A stretch of 64,000 nucleotides of DNA from CAWINX01 sp963702055 (GCA_963702055.1 OY969702.1:2046001-2110000), one strand, 5' to 3'; shown: positions 8,147 to 16,815, counted from the first letter of the stretch. The notes: generated by a model not told the origin, from the sequence alone. Program-made: numbers and translations.

Positions 8147-9298
8147 TCAGCCGTTCAACACGGCGTCGAAGGCCGCCGTCACCTTCTGCTCCTCGGCGCC
8201 GGTCAGCTTCGGCTGCGTCGAGCAGTTCTTCGTGAACGAGGCGCTCGGGAAGATCAACTCGTTCTTCGCGATCGCCGGGTCCTGCTTCTGCAGGATCGGC
8301 TGCACCCCGTCGACCGGCGTCACGTAGTTGACGTAGTCGGCGATGTTGGCCTGCACCTTCGGCTCGTAGACGTAGTTCATCCACGCCTCCGCGGCGGTCG
8401 GGTTCGGCGCCCCGACCGGGATCACCATGTTGTCGGACCACAGCATGCAGCCCTCGGTCGGCATCACGAACTTGATGTTCTTGTTGTCGGCCTGCAGCTG
8501 CACCGCGTCCCCGGACCAGCCGATCACCGCGACCGCGTCGCCGCTGGTCAGGTCACGCGCGTAGTCGTTGCCGGTGAAGCGCCGGATCTGGCCGGAGTTG
8601 ACCGCCCCTTTGATTTTGTCGATCGCGTTCAGCCAGTCCTGCTGGGTCGCGCTGTCGGGGTTGACCCCCATGCACTTCATCACCAGCGGCACCGTGTCGC
8701 GTAGCTCGGTCAGCATGTCGACCTTGCCCTTGTACTTGGGGTTGAAGAGGTCGCAGATCGACTTCACGTTCGGCGCCAGGTCGGTGCGTACGATCAACCC
8801 GGTCATGCCGCTCTGCCACGGAACCGAGAAGTCCCGGTTGGGATCGAACGAGGGATGCTGGAGGGAGGCCACCAGGTTGTTCTCGACGTTGGGGATGCCC
8901 GCCTTGTCGAGGTTCTGGAGGTAGCCCAGGTCGTACATTTTTTTCGCCATCCAGTCGGTGACGACGAAGAGGCTCCGTCCGCCCGACTGCCCCTGGGAGA
9001 GCAGTGGCTGCAGCTTGCCGAAGAACTCGGCGTTGTCGTTGACGTCCTCGATGTATTTGACCTTGACGCCGGTCTGCTTCTCGAAGGCCGGCACCGTGCC
9101 CTTGTCGATGTAGAGCGGCCAGTTGGAGATCGTCAGCGAGCCGGATGGCTTGCCCTGGAGCTTCACCGTCGCGGCCTTGCCGCCGCCGCCCTCGATCCCG
9201 CCGCCGCTTCCGCACGCCGCCAGTCCCACGGTCAAGGCCAGCGCCGCGAGTGCCGCCGCGACTCCCTTTGCCTTCGCTCTACTCCTCATCTCAATCAT
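8147..9298 (-). CDS. potD: Polyamine-type ABC transporter substrate-binding lipoprotein (PotD-like)
   Basis: 383 residues with a lipoprotein signal peptide: basic N-terminus, a hydrophobic stretch, and the lipobox LAAC with the lipidated cysteine at residue 29, followed by a Gly-rich linker. The mature part has SLTISNWPLYID, FEKQTGVKVKYIEDVNDNAEFF and WSGDAVQLQ, typical of PotD/PotF-like periplasmic binding proteins. In an actinobacterium it should be anchored to the outer face of the membrane. Its start overlaps the stop of the ATPase gene by 4 bases; a second in-frame ATG three codons downstream is also possible. The exact ligand cannot be told from sequence. Confidence 0.92.
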   Translation of the reverse strand: MIEMRSRAKAKGVAAALAALALTVGLAACGSGGGIEGGGGKAATVKLQGKPSGSLTISNWPLYIDKGTVPAFEKQTGVKVKYIEDVNDNAEFFGKLQPLLSQGQSGGRSLFVVTDWMAKKMYDLGYLQNLDKAGIPNVENNLVASLQHPSFDPNRDFSVPWQSGMTGLIVRTDLAPNVKSICDLFNPKYKGKVDMLTELRDTVPLVMKCMGVNPDSATQQDWLNAIDKIKGAVNSGQIRRFTGNDYARDLTSGDAVAVIGWSGDAVQLQADNKNIKFVMPTEGCMLWSDNMVIPVGAPNPTAAEAWMNYVYEPKVQANIADYVNYVTPVDGVQPILQKQDPAIAKNELIFPSASFTKNCSTQPKLTGAEEQKVTAAFDAVLNG

Positions 9299-10467
9299 CC
9301 TCTCTGGGTTGTTTCAAGTTCTTCCGGCCGCCCGGCCGCCTCGGATGGGCCGGGCCGCCCGTTCGGGGACTCGCGCACCAGGTGCATGTGCTCGAAGTCC
9401 CAGCTCAGCGCCACCCTGGCGCCGCCGCCGGGCAGTCGCTGGCGGTCGGCCTCGTCGGCGTTGGGGACGAGGACCGTCATCCGCACCCCCTCGCCGAGGT
9501 CGACGGCGATCTGGGTTGAGGTCCCCAGGTACAGGGAGCTCTCGACGATCCCCTCGATCCGAGGCCGCCCGTCGGCACCACCGTCCGCTCCGGGCCCGGT
9601 CAACTCGATCGCCAGCTTCTCGGGGCGCACCACCGCGTGGCAGCGCTCGCCGCTCGAGAAGCCGGCGGCGCGCGCCTCCACCGTCGCCCCCTGGTCGAGG
9701 CGCACCCGGTCGGCGCCGACCACGGTCGCCGGCATCAGGTTGGAGACGCCGATGAAGCCGGCGACGAAGGTGGTCGCCGGGCGCTCGTAGACATCCTCCG
9801 GGATCCCCACCTGCTCGACCCGGCCGCGGTTCATCACCGCGATCCGGTCGCTCATCGTCAACGCCTCCTCCTGGTCGTGGGTGACGTAGACGAAGGTGAT
9901 CCCGACCTCGCGCTGGATCTTCTTCAGCTCCACCTGGAGGCCCTTGCGCAGCTTCAGGTCGAGGGCGCCCAGCGGCTCGTCGAGCAGCAGCACCTTGGGC
10001 AGGTTGACCAGCGCCCGGGCCAGTGCCACCCGCTGCTGCATGCCGCCGGAGAGCTGGGCCGGGCGGCGGTTCGCCTCGGCGCTGAGGCCGACCCGCTCCA
10101 GCTCCCCCTCGACCCGCCGGGCGATCTCCTCCTTGTCGACCCCTTTGCGTCGCAGCCCGAAGGCGACGTTGTCGCGGACGCTCAAATGGGGGAAGAGGGC
10201 GTAGCTCTGGAACACCGTGTTGGTGGGGCGGCGGTGAGGCGGCAGATGGGCGACGTCGGCGCCCTCGATCCGGATCTCCCCCTCGCTGGGCAGCTCGAAG
10301 CCGGCGATCATCCGCAGCGTTGTCGTCTTGCCGCAGCCGCTCGGCCCCAGCAGGGTGAAGAACTCTCCGCCTCCTAAATCGAGGCTGAGGTCGTCGACCG
10401 CGAGCAACTCATCGAAGCGCTTACTGACTCGCTTCAGCTCGACGCTGGGACTGTTGGCTGCTTCCAT
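9295..10467 (-). CDS. potA: Polyamine-type ABC transporter ATPase (PotA-like)
   Basis: 390 residues. Walker A is GPSGCGKTTT near residue 42, the signature motif is LSGGMQQRVALARAL, Walker B is VLLLDEPLGALD, and the H-loop is VYVTHDQEEAL. A C-terminal TOBE regulatory domain follows (residues about 280-370). It powers uptake through the PotB/PotC-like permeases. It is the first gene of the minus-strand operon potA-potD-potB-potC-mmsA; GGAGGAGGGAA lies directly before its ATG. The 214-base divergent gap to the aminotransferase gene probably carries both promoters. Confidence 0.94.
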   Translation of the reverse strand: MEAANSPSVELKRVSKRFDELLAVDDLSLDLGGGEFFTLLGPSGCGKTTTLRMIAGFELPSEGEIRIEGADVAHLPPHRRPTNTVFQSYALFPHLSVRDNVAFGLRRKGVDKEEIARRVEGELERVGLSAEANRRPAQLSGGMQQRVALARALVNLPKVLLLDEPLGALDLKLRKGLQVELKKIQREVGITFVYVTHDQEEALTMSDRIAVMNRGRVEQVGIPEDVYERPATTFVAGFIGVSNLMPATVVGADRVRLDQGATVEARAAGFSSGERCHAVVRPEKLAIELTGPGADGGADGRPRIEGIVESSLYLGTSTQIAVDLGEGVRMTVLVPNADEADRQRLPGGGARVALSWDFEHMHLVRESPNGRPGPSEAAGRPEELETTQRG

Positions 10468-10501
10468 TTCCCTCCTCCGCGACGCCCCGCCGCTGTGGAG
10501 T

Positions 10502-10541
10502 CCACCCCAAGCAGGGTATGTCCGGGGTGGTGCCTTGACAA
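10502..10541 (-). promoter_or_regulatory. Possible promoter and inverted repeat upstream of the potA operon
   Basis: On the minus strand TTGTCA (10541-10536) and TACCCT (10518-10513) are separated by 17 bases, a plausible sigma-70-type pair. The inverted repeat CCACCCC (10502-10508) and GGGGTGG (10524-10530) brackets the -10 candidate and could be an operator, for example for the nearby PucR regulator. No match to a known operator consensus is claimed. Confidence 0.35.
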
Positions 10542-10619
10542 GGGGCGGATGGCGGAAGTCAGAAGTCTACTTTGTACTATTTGGATAAGAGAGGCGGAGT
10601 CGCTTGACCCAATGACCAC

Positions 10620-10648
10620 TTGAATACGTTGTTGCTGGGGTCTAGCGT
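10620..10648 (+). promoter_or_regulatory. Possible promoter of the aminotransferase-pucR genes
   Basis: TTGAAT at 10620-10625 and TAGCGT at 10643-10648 are separated by exactly 17 bases. A purine-rich Shine-Dalgarno stretch (AAGGAAGGAG) follows near 10667, just before the ATG at 10682. Confidence 0.4.
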
Positions 10649-10681
10649 TATCCACGGCGTCGTAAAAGGAAGGAGACGGCC

Positions 10682-12067
10682 ATGGCAACCGCGTCGAAGG
10701 CGGCCGACGGAGTGGACACCAGCCTCCAGGAGTTGGCCAAGCGCCATCTCTGGATGCACTTCTCCCGGATGGGGCCCTACGGCCCCGACCACGAGATCCC
10801 GATCATCGTCCGCGGCGAGGGCTGCTACGTCTACGACGAGCACGGCAAGCGCTACCTCGACGGGCTCTCCGGCCTCTTCTGCGTCAACGCCGGCCACGGC
10901 CGCACCGAGCTGGGCGAGGCGGCGGCGCGCCAGGTCGAAGAGCTCGACTTCTACACGCTGTGGAGCTACGCCCATCCGCGGGCGATCGAGCTGGCGGCGC
11001 GGATCGCCTCGCTGGCGCCCGCCGACCTCAACCGCGTCTTCTTCACCTCGGGCGGCTCGGAGGCGGTCGAGTCGGCGCTGAAGCTGGCCCGCAATTACCA
11101 CCGCATGCGCGGCAACGGCCAAAAGCACAAGGTGATCGCCCGCGAGATCGCTTACCACGGCACCTCGCTCGGCGCCCTCTCCGCGACCGGGATCACCGAG
11201 CTGCGCTCCCAGTTCGAGCCGCTCACCCCCGGCGGCTGTCACGTCCCCAACACCAACCTCTACCGCTGGCCGGAGGACCGCCACCCGCTCTGGGCGGCGA
11301 CCGCGATCGAGGAGCGGATCCAGTTCGAGGGGCCGGAGACGGTCGCCGCGGTCATCCTCGAGCCGGTCCAGAACGCCGGCGGCTGCTTCGTCCCGCCCGA
11401 CGGCTACTTCGAGCGGGTCCGCGAGATCTGCGACCGCTACGACGTGCTGATGATCTCCGACGAAGTGATCTGCGCCTGGGGCCGCCTCGGCCACTACTTC
11501 GGTTGCGACCGCTTCGGCTACCTGCCCGACATCATCACCGTCGCCAAGGCGCTCACCTCCGCCTACGCGCCGATGGGGGCGCTGATCGCCTCCGACCGGG
11601 TGGCAGAGCCCTTCATGGAGGGCAACGCCTCCTTCGCCCACGGCTTCACCTTCGGCGGCCATCCGCTTGCCTCGGCGATCGCGATGGCCAACCTCGACGT
11701 CTTCGAGCGCGAGGACCTCTGCGGGCACGTGCTCGCCAAGGAGGGCGAGTTTCGCGGGATGCTGGAGACCCTGCACGACGTCCCGATCGTCGGCGACGTG
11801 CGCGGCGCCGGCTACTTCCACGCGATCGAGCTGGTCAAAGACAAGGGGACCAAGGAGAGCTTCGACGACGAGGAGTCCGAGGAGCTGCTGCGCGGCTTCC
11901 TCTCCGCCGAGCTCTACAAGCGGGGGCTGATCTGCCGCGCCGACGACCGCGGCGACCCCGTCATCCAGCTCGCCCCGCCGCTGATCGCCGACAGCGAGCA
12001 GTTCGAGGAGATCCACGACGTCCTGCACGACGTGCTGGGGCGCGCCGCGGAGCGAGTTCGCAAGTAG
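10682..12067 (+). CDS. Class III aminotransferase (omega-amino acid/putrescine:pyruvate type)
   Basis: 461 residues, PLP-dependent fold type I, subgroup III. Visible features are VFFTSGGSEAVESALKLARNY (phosphate-binding region), the aspartate in LMISDEVICAWGR and the Schiff-base lysine in TVAKALTSAYAPMGA near residue 290. The best family match by pattern is the beta-alanine/putrescine/GABA:pyruvate group. It would transfer the terminal amino group of an omega-amine to pyruvate, giving alanine and a semialdehyde. The nearby alanine dehydrogenase could regenerate pyruvate, and the two aldehyde dehydrogenases could take the products. It is divergent from the transporter operon and followed 5 bases later by pucR. 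Confidence 0.9.
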   Translation: MATASKAADGVDTSLQELAKRHLWMHFSRMGPYGPDHEIPIIVRGEGCYVYDEHGKRYLDGLSGLFCVNAGHGRTELGEAAARQVEELDFYTLWSYAHPRAIELAARIASLAPADLNRVFFTSGGSEAVESALKLARNYHRMRGNGQKHKVIAREIAYHGTSLGALSATGITELRSQFEPLTPGGCHVPNTNLYRWPEDRHPLWAATAIEERIQFEGPETVAAVILEPVQNAGGCFVPPDGYFERVREICDRYDVLMISDEVICAWGRLGHYFGCDRFGYLPDIITVAKALTSAYAPMGALIASDRVAEPFMEGNASFAHGFTFGGHPLASAIAMANLDVFEREDLCGHVLAKEGEFRGMLETLHDVPIVGDVRGAGYFHAIELVKDKGTKESFDDEESEELLRGFLSAELYKRGLICRADDRGDPVIQLAPPLIADSEQFEEIHDVLHDVLGRAAERVRK

Positions 12068-12072
12068 GGCCG

Positions 12073-13626
12073 ATGCTCACCGTCCAGAGCCTCCTCGACG
12101 AGCTCGACCTGGAGCTGGCGGCCGGCACCCACGCATCCGAGGCGCCGGTCCGCTGGGTGCACATCTCCGAGCTCGAGGATCCGACCCCCTGGCTCTCCGG
12201 CGGCGAGTTGATGCTGACCACCGGCATCCCGCTCGACTCCGCCGCCAAGCAGCGCACCTACATCGGCCTGCTCGCCGACCACAACCTCGCCGGGCTCGGC
12301 TTCGGGACCGGCTTCAACCACAAAAAACTGCCCAAAGCCCTGGTCGAGGAGGCGCGCAAGCGCGACTTCCCTCTCTTCGAGGTCCCCTACTCGACCCCGT
12401 TCATCGCGATCACCGAGAAGGCCTTCGCCCGCCTCGTCAACGAGCAGTACGAGGTGCTCCAGCGCGGCATCGCCGTCCAGCGCCGCCTCGAGCGCCTCGT
12501 CCTCGAGGAGCGCGGGCTGGAGGAGATCGCCGCGACGATCTCCTCCGCCGTCGGCGGCACCGTAGCGATCCTCGACGCCCGCGGCGAGCGGATCGCCGGG
12601 CGGGGCTTTCGCCGCGAGCTCTCCGCCGAGGCCGAGATCGCGATCCGCAAGGAGGCGATCTCCCACGCCGCCGACGGGCACCCGTTCGTCCCCGCCCATC
12701 CGTCGCTGGCGGGGCGGGCGCTGGCGCAGCCGGTGATCTCCCCCGGCGGCGGCCCGCCGCAGGCCTGGGTGGTGATCGTCCGCGACTCGGGCGGCCTCGG
12801 CGACTTCGAGCGCCTCATCCTCCAGCAGGCGGTCGCCGTCGTCGCCCTGGAGCTGATGCGCCGTCGGGTCGCCCGTGAGACCGAGCGACGCCTCGCCGGC
12901 GACGTCCTCGCCGGGGCGCTGGGGGGGCGGCTGGAGCCCTCCGAGCTGCGCCGCCGCCTCGAGCCGTTCGGGATCGGCGACGAGGCGGCGGTCCTCGTCT
13001 TCTCCCTCGACGACCCGACCGCGGCCGAGCCGGCGCTGGAGCGGGCGCTCGCCGCCGATGCCTGCCCGGCGGTCGTCGCCCCCCACACCGCCGGGGGGCG
13101 GGAGCTGCTCTGCGCGGTGATCGACGCTGAGGACCGCGACCCGGTCGACGTCGCCGCCTCTGCCCGCCGCGCCCTCGATACCGACCGCGGTCCGGTTCGG
13201 GCGGCCGCCAGCCGCCCGGCGCCGCCCGACGCGCTGCGTCACTCCTTCCACGAGGCGCGCTGCGCCCTCGAAGCGACGGGGTTCGCCAACGGGGGAGCGC
13301 CGGAGGTCGCCTCCTGGCGGGACCTCGGCGCCTTCACCCTGCTGCTCTCGGTGCAGGACGACGAGGCGCTGGAGCTCTACTGCGACAGCGTGCTCGGGCC
13401 GATCGAGGAGGGCGACGCCGAGTACGGCGGCGAGCTGCTGCGCTCGCTGGAGGCGTTCATCGAGCAGAACGGCCAGTGGGAGCGCGCCGCCCGCGAGGTC
13501 TACTGCCACCGCCACACCCTGCGCTACCGGATGCGCAAGGTCGAAGAGCTGACCGGCCGCGACCTCTCCAGCGCCCACGACCGGATCGAGTTCTGGCTGG
13601 CGCTGAGGGCGAGGGAGCTGCTGTGA
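12073..13626 (+). CDS. PucR-family transcriptional regulator
   Basis: 517 residues from the ATG at 12073. The N-terminal part (MLTVQSLLDELDLELAAG, LSGGELMLTTG) is a purine catabolism regulator-like (PucR) sensor domain. The C-terminus (AAREVYCHRHTLRYRMRKVE) is the PucR-type helix-turn-helix, with a GGDEF-like region between. Members control catabolic operons for purines, amines, GABA and similar nitrogen sources. Its place directly after the aminotransferase and opposite the potA operon makes it the likely local regulator. The open frame extends far upstream, but that part lies antiphase over the aminotransferase and is not coding. Confidence 0.9.
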   Translation: MLTVQSLLDELDLELAAGTHASEAPVRWVHISELEDPTPWLSGGELMLTTGIPLDSAAKQRTYIGLLADHNLAGLGFGTGFNHKKLPKALVEEARKRDFPLFEVPYSTPFIAITEKAFARLVNEQYEVLQRGIAVQRRLERLVLEERGLEEIAATISSAVGGTVAILDARGERIAGRGFRRELSAEAEIAIRKEAISHAADGHPFVPAHPSLAGRALAQPVISPGGGPPQAWVVIVRDSGGLGDFERLILQQAVAVVALELMRRRVARETERRLAGDVLAGALGGRLEPSELRRRLEPFGIGDEAAVLVFSLDDPTAAEPALERALAADACPAVVAPHTAGGRELLCAVIDAEDRDPVDVAASARRALDTDRGPVRAAASRPAPPDALRHSFHEARCALEATGFANGGAPEVASWRDLGAFTLLLSVQDDEALELYCDSVLGPIEEGDAEYGGELLRSLEAFIEQNGQWERAAREVYCHRHTLRYRMRKVEELTGRDLSSAHDRIEFWLALRARELL

Positions 13627-13750
13627 GCGGCGCGCCACACGCTAGGCGCTCATCAGCTGACCGCCGCCCCCGGACGCGGGAGCGAGCGCGCGAGGCCTCG
13701 GGTTGCGATGAGCGCGCGCTCGCGGGAGCGGAGGAGGCGGCGGAATATGA

Positions 13751-13776
13751 GGGATTCCGATGAAGATCGGAATCCC
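13751..13776 (+). promoter_or_regulatory. Perfect hairpin enclosing the ald start codon
   Basis: GGGATTCCGAT (13751-13761) and ATCGGAATCCC (13766-13776) are perfect 11-bp complements around a 4-base GAAG loop. The ald ATG (13760-13762) and the GAGGG ribosome-binding candidate (13749-13753) lie in or at this stem, so the initiation region would be double stranded when folded. A second perfect hairpin, 11-bp arms 13682-13692 and 13713-13723, lies upstream in the same leader. Confidence 0.55.
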
Positions 13777-14899
13777 AGCCGAGATCAAGCCCGACGAGTA
13801 CCGCGTCGCGATCACCCCGGCGGGGGTGCGCGAGATGGTCGAGCACGGCCACGAGGTGCTGGTCGAGGCCGGCGCGGGGACGGGCAGCTCGATCGCCGAC
13901 GCCGATTTCGAGGCGCAAGGCGCTCGCGTCGCGCCCGATGCCGCCGCGGTCTTCGCCGAGGCCGAGATGGTCCTCAAGGTGAAGGAGCCTCAGCCGGCCG
14001 AGATCGAGATGCTGCGCCCCGGCCAGCTCCTCTTCACCTACCTGCACCTCGCCCCCGACCCCGAGCAGACTCGCGGCCTCTGCGGCTCCGGCGCCGTCTG
14101 CGTCGCGTACGAGACGGTCGAGGACGCGCGCGGGCGCCTGCCGTTGCTCGCCCCGATGAGCGAGATCGCCGGCAAGATCGCCACCCAGGCGGGCGCCTTC
14201 ATGCTCGAGAAGCCGCTCGGCGGTCGCGGCATCCTGCTCGGCGGCGTCCCCGGCGTCGCCGCCGCCAACGTGATGGTGATCGGCGGCGGCGTGGTCGGTA
14301 TGAACGCCGCCTTCATCGCGATCGGGATGGAGGCCGATGTCTTCGTCTTCGACAAGTCGATCGACCGCCTCCGTCAGCTGGAGACCGCCTTCGCCGGGCG
14401 CTGCTCGACCGTCTACTCGACCACCCTGGCGATCGAGGAGATGCTGCCCCGCGCCGACCTGGTGATCGGCGCGGTGCTCGTCCACGGGGCTCGCGCGCCG
14501 TTCGTCGTGCGCCGCGAGCAGCTGGCGCTGATGAAGCCGGGGGCGGTCCTGGTCGACGTGGCGATCGACCAGGGGGGGTGCTTCGAGACCTCGCGACCCA
14601 CCACCCATCGCGATCCCACCTTCGAGGTCGAGGGGATCACCCACTACTGCGTCGCCAACATGCCCGGCGCGGTGCCGATCACCTCGACCCACGCCCTCAC
14701 CAACGCGACCCTTCCCTACGCGATCGCCCTCGCCGACCATGGTGTCGCCGCGGCGATTCGCCGCGACCCGGGCCTGCGGCCCGGGGTCAACGTCGCGGCC
14801 GGAAAGGTCACCCACCCGGCGGTGGCCGAGGCGGTGGGGGTGGAGTATGTGCCTGTGGAGGAAGCGCTGGCGATGGTCCCCAACCCCAATGCCGCATGA
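13760..14899 (+). CDS. ald: Alanine dehydrogenase
   Basis: 379 residues, the normal size. It starts MKIGIPAEIKPDEYRVAITP, has the substrate lysine segment LKVKEPQPAE, the catalytic histidine in FTYLHLAPD, and the NAD-binding motif VIGGGVVGMNAA near residue 174. The enzyme catalyses reversible NAD-dependent deamination of L-alanine to pyruvate and ammonia. In this locus it would recycle alanine formed by the pyruvate-dependent aminotransferase. A family A-II palindrome follows 12 bases after the stop, then an aldehyde dehydrogenase. Confidence 0.95.
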   Translation: MKIGIPAEIKPDEYRVAITPAGVREMVEHGHEVLVEAGAGTGSSIADADFEAQGARVAPDAAAVFAEAEMVLKVKEPQPAEIEMLRPGQLLFTYLHLAPDPEQTRGLCGSGAVCVAYETVEDARGRLPLLAPMSEIAGKIATQAGAFMLEKPLGGRGILLGGVPGVAAANVMVIGGGVVGMNAAFIAIGMEADVFVFDKSIDRLRQLETAFAGRCSTVYSTTLAIEEMLPRADLVIGAVLVHGARAPFVVRREQLALMKPGAVLVDVAIDQGGCFETSRPTTHRDPTFEVEGITHYCVANMPGAVPITSTHALTNATLPYAIALADHGVAAAIRRDPGLRPGVNVAAGKVTHPAVAEAVGVEYVPVEEALAMVPNPNAA

Positions 14900-14910
14900 A
14901 AACCCCCTTC

Positions 14911-14953
14911 CCGCTGTTCTTTTGCCGGGCATAGAGGGGCAAAAGAACAGCGG
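14911..14953. repeat. Family A-II intergenic palindrome, copy 1
   Basis: Arms 14911-14926 and 14938-14953 are perfect 16-bp complements, outer end CCGCTGTTCTTTTGCC. The loop is GGGCATAGAGG. Arm and loop sequence are nearly the same as in the copies at 33179 and (reversed) 39119. It begins 12 bases after the ald stop. No T-tract follows. Confidence 0.85.
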
Positions 14954-14973
14954 AAGCTCAGATAGGAGAGACG

Positions 14974-16401
14974 ATGATCGAACTGAAGAACTTCATCGGC
15001 GGCGAGGCGGTCGACCCCGCCGAGGGCCAGACCGAGGAGGTCGTCAACCCGGCGACCGGTGAGGCGATTGCCGATGCGCCGCTCTCGACCAAGGCCGACG
15101 TCGACCGCGCCGTCGCGGCCGCCAAGGGGGCGTTCGACGGCTGGGCCGCGACCCCGCCGGGCGAGCGCGCCCGGGCGCTGTTGCGGCTGGCGGACCTGAT
15201 CGAGGAGCGTGGCGAGGAGATCGCCGACCTCGAGGCGGCCGACGCGGGCAAGCCGCGCAGCGCCGTGCTCGAGGACGAGGTCCCGGTGATGGCCGACAAC
15301 CTGCGCTTCTTCGCCGGTGCCGCCCGTTGCCTGGAGGGCCGTGCCGCCGGCGAGTACATGGAGGGGCACACCTCCTTCATCCGCCGCGAGCCGGTCGGCG
15401 TGGTCGGCCAGATCACCCCCTGGAACTACCCGCTGATGATGGCGATCTGGAAGATCGGCCCGGCGCTCGGCGCCGGCAACACGGTCGTCCTCAAGCCGGC
15501 CGAGACGACGCCGGTGACGACGCTGCGCTTCGTCGAGTGGTGCGCGGACATCCTCCCTCCTGGCGTCCTCAACGCGATCGGCGGCCATGGCGAGCCGGCG
15601 GGCTCGGAGCTGGTCACCCACCCCGACGTCGAGATGGTCTCACTGACCGGCTCGCCCCCGACCGGCAAGTGGATCGCCAAGGCCGCCGCCGACCGCCTCA
15701 AGCGCGTCCACCTCGAGCTGGGCGGCAAGGCCCCGGTCGTCGTCTTCGACGACGTCGATATGGAGACGGCGCTGGAGACAATCGCCGGCACCGGCTTCTA
15801 CAACTGCGGGCAGGACTGCACGGCGGCATGCCGCGTCCTCGCCTCCGCCGGTGTCTACGACGACGTCGTCAACGGCCTGGTCGGCGAGGCGAAGGGCCTC
15901 GTTCTCGGCGACACGATGTCGGCCGACACGACCCTGGGGCCGCTCAACTCGGCTCGCCAGCGCGAGCGCGTCGAGGGCTTCCTCGAGCGCAAGCCCGGCA
16001 ACGCCGAGATCGTCACCGGCGGCTCCCAGCCGGAGCTGCCCGGCTACTTCCTCGAGCCCACCGTGATCGCCGGCCTCGAGCAGGGCGACGAGATGGTCCA
16101 AAGCGAGATCTTCGGGCCGGTGATCACCGTCCAGCCCTTCTCCGACGAGGAGAAGGCGATCGAGTGGGCCAACGGCACCCGCTACGGCCTCGCCTCCTCG
16201 GTCTGGACCCGCGACGTCGGCCGCGCGATGCGGGTCGCCAACGCGCTGCGCTTCGGCTGCGTCTGGATCAATGACCACATCCCGCTCGTCTCCGAGATGC
16301 CCCACGGCGGCTACAAGGAGTCCGGCTACGGCAAGGACCTCTCGATGTACGCGCTCGAGGACTACACGGAGATCAAGCACGTGATGGTCAACCTCGACTG
16401 A
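14974..16401 (+). CDS. NAD-dependent aminoaldehyde/betaine aldehyde dehydrogenase
   Basis: 475 residues. Aldehyde dehydrogenase superfamily landmarks are VVGQITPWNYPLMMA, VVLKPAETTPV, the catalytic glutamate in HLELGGKAPVVV and the catalytic cysteine in NCGQDCTAACR near residue 280. The MPHGGYKESGYGKDLS C-terminus is typical of betaine aldehyde and 4-aminobutyraldehyde dehydrogenases. In this neighbourhood the most likely job is oxidation of 4-aminobutyraldehyde or 3-aminopropanal from polyamine breakdown (inferred). GATAGGAGAG precedes the ATG. Confidence 0.9.
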   Translation: MIELKNFIGGEAVDPAEGQTEEVVNPATGEAIADAPLSTKADVDRAVAAAKGAFDGWAATPPGERARALLRLADLIEERGEEIADLEAADAGKPRSAVLEDEVPVMADNLRFFAGAARCLEGRAAGEYMEGHTSFIRREPVGVVGQITPWNYPLMMAIWKIGPALGAGNTVVLKPAETTPVTTLRFVEWCADILPPGVLNAIGGHGEPAGSELVTHPDVEMVSLTGSPPTGKWIAKAAADRLKRVHLELGGKAPVVVFDDVDMETALETIAGTGFYNCGQDCTAACRVLASAGVYDDVVNGLVGEAKGLVLGDTMSADTTLGPLNSARQRERVEGFLERKPGNAEIVTGGSQPELPGYFLEPTVIAGLEQGDEMVQSEIFGPVITVQPFSDEEKAIEWANGTRYGLASSVWTRDVGRAMRVANALRFGCVWINDHIPLVSEMPHGGYKESGYGKDLSMYALEDYTEIKHVMVNLD

Positions 16402-16418
16402 CGCGTAGGCTGTCGGGA

Positions 16419-16616
16419 ATGAGCAAGACCGCCAGCGGAGACGAGGCTGTCGCCGTGGCCGCGGCGATCGCGCGGTTCGTCGCGGACACCGCCCCGACCG
16501 CCGGCCCGCGGGCGGAGGCGGTCAGCCCGTGGCAGCGGGCGGCGCTGATCGAAGGGGTGGGGGCAAAGTCGTTGGCACAGGATCGAGACCGAGGAGGAGA
16601 CAAATGGCTGTCGTGA
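16419..16616 (+). CDS. Small hypothetical protein (65 residues)
   Basis: The frame starts ATGAGCAAGACC 17 bases after the aldehyde dehydrogenase stop and runs into the start of the dodecin gene. The first 50 residues (AVAAAIARFVADTAP, SPWQRAALIEGV) have high third-position GC and resemble small proteins that accompany biotin-dependent carboxylases in actinobacteria; that resemblance is from memory and unverified. The last 13 residues overlap the dodecin ribosome-binding site and look non-coding, so the gene may be a truncated remnant. Function unknown. Confidence 0.4.
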   Translation: MSKTASGDEAVAVAAAIARFVADTAPTAGPRAEAVSPWQRAALIEGVGAKSLAQDRDRGGDKWLS

Positions 16617-16813
16617 AAATCATCGAGCTGGTCGGCAGCTCGAAGACGTCGACCGACGATGCGGCGCGTCAGGCGCTGAATCAGGCCCGGGGCACGTTGC
16701 GCAACATTCGCGCGGTCGACATCGTCTCGACCGGCATCCGGGGCGAGAACCTCGACGAGTACCGGGCCCACGTGCGAGTTGCGTTCTTGATCGAGGGGAC
16801 CGAGGTTGATTAG
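16604..16813 (+). CDS. Dodecin
   Basis: 69 residues, the usual dodecin length. It reads MAVVKIIELVGSS, then a helix (DDAARQALNQARGTLRNIRA) and the strands VDIVSTGIRGENLDEYRAHV and RVAFLIEG. The family forms a dodecamer that stores flavin; the flavin-stacking tryptophan of archaeal dodecins is not present, as expected for bacterial members with different cofactor stacking. A strong Shine-Dalgarno GAGGAGGAGA lies 3 bases before the ATG, which fixes the start. Family B palindrome copy 3 begins two bases after the stop. Confidence 0.93.
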   Translation: MAVVKIIELVGSSKTSTDDAARQALNQARGTLRNIRAVDIVSTGIRGENLDEYRAHVRVAFLIEGTEVD

Positions 16814-16815
16814 AC

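Noticed and set aside
10960..12072. N-terminal extension of the PucR gene by 371 codons
   Set aside because: This part lies out of phase over the aminotransferase; the family N-terminus begins at 12073.
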